Positions 37,177-37,189 of a stretch of 37,189 bases of DNA are shown here, piece by piece. The notes beneath the pieces are model-generated. The model had not been told where the DNA came from, did not search any database, and worked only from the letters and a program-made list of their open reading frames with translations. How positions within the stretch are numbered: position 1 is the first letter of the stretch; the number at the start of each line of letters is the position of its first letter. Position numbers and translations under genes: made by a program. The stretch covers positions 1 through 37,189 of the forward strand of contig JAFULM010000025.1 in the NCBI GenBank assembly GCA_017483185.1. The letters are read 5' to 3'. The stretch comes from Prevotella sp. GTDB taxonomy: Bacteria; Bacteroidota; Bacteroidia; Bacteroidales; Bacteroidaceae.

Positions 37177-37189
37177 ATGATTACCGAAG
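37177..37189 (+). CDS. Possible start of a gene cut by the window end
   Basis: ATG at 37177 is followed by four open codons (MITE...) to the window end, 41 bp after the promoter candidate. Nothing can be said about the product. Confidence 0.25.

Overview
The window looks like chromosomal DNA of a gut- or oral-type Bacteroidales bacterium, most likely Prevotellaceae (Prevotella/Segatella-like). Support: promoters of the Bacteroidetes TAnnTTTG type with an upstream TTG, lineage-typical genes (DUF4924, SusD/RagB, an OadG subunit with a lamin-tail-like domain, GumN/TraB, a small conserved protein between fmt and rpe), the succinate-to-propionate enzymes, and many palindromic intergenic repeats. 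No rRNA, tRNA, phage, transposase or CRISPR genes were seen.

Layout. 1-360: a terminator and a long hairpin. 397-1383 (-): ROK sugar kinase. 1849-5565 (+): LysE-type exporter, DUF4924, rfbD, prfC. 5650-11322 (+): Sua5-type enzyme, ClC channel, fmt, a 42-aa small protein, rpe, murF. 11323-12227: about 900 bp holding a terminator, repeat element copy 1 and the ligA promoter. 12228-14941 (+): ligA, with an in-frame palindromic insertion, and a B3/B4-domain protein. 15083-18854 (+): a RIC-type di-iron/LuxR fusion regulator followed by anaerobic ribonucleotide reductase nrdD-nrdG. 18999-20075 (-): manA. 20230-25256 (-): YidE-type transporter, OadG-like, biotin carrier and OadB-like decarboxylase subunits, and a LuxR regulator with a degenerate receiver. 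25257-26177: palindrome, repeat element copy 2 (opposite orientation) and the mutA promoter. 26178-30830 (+): mutA and mutB, separated by a GxxExxY gene flanked by 36-nt inverted repeats. 30983-31777 (-): HAD phosphatase. 31962-34778 (+): region-4-only sigma-like protein, four-helix membrane protein, GumN/TraB protein, inositol-monophosphatase-like enzyme. 34901-35990: back-to-back remnants of a SusD and a carbohydrate-enzyme-like gene joined at a palindromic junction. 36115-36688 (-): RelE/ParE-like toxin-antitoxin pair. 36789-37054: a near-perfect palindrome with 111-nt arms, then the possible start of a gene that leaves the window.

How the genes fit together. MutA/MutB and the OadB/biotin-carrier/OadG subunits belong to the methylmalonyl-CoA route that makes propionate from succinate; the carboxyltransferase subunit and the epimerase are not in the window. 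nrdDG supplies deoxynucleotides without oxygen and sits directly downstream of a regulator carrying all six metal ligands expected of an oxygen/NO-reactive di-iron protein. The LuxR-type DNA-binding domain of that regulator closely resembles the one that closes the decarboxylase cluster. The remaining genes are mostly housekeeping (translation, cell wall, replication/repair, sugar activation).

The most distinctive signals are non-coding or gene-splitting: two diverged copies of an intergenic repeat element of about 370 bp, a palindrome inserted in frame in ligA, the GxxExxY unit inside mutAB, and the 266-bp terminal palindrome.
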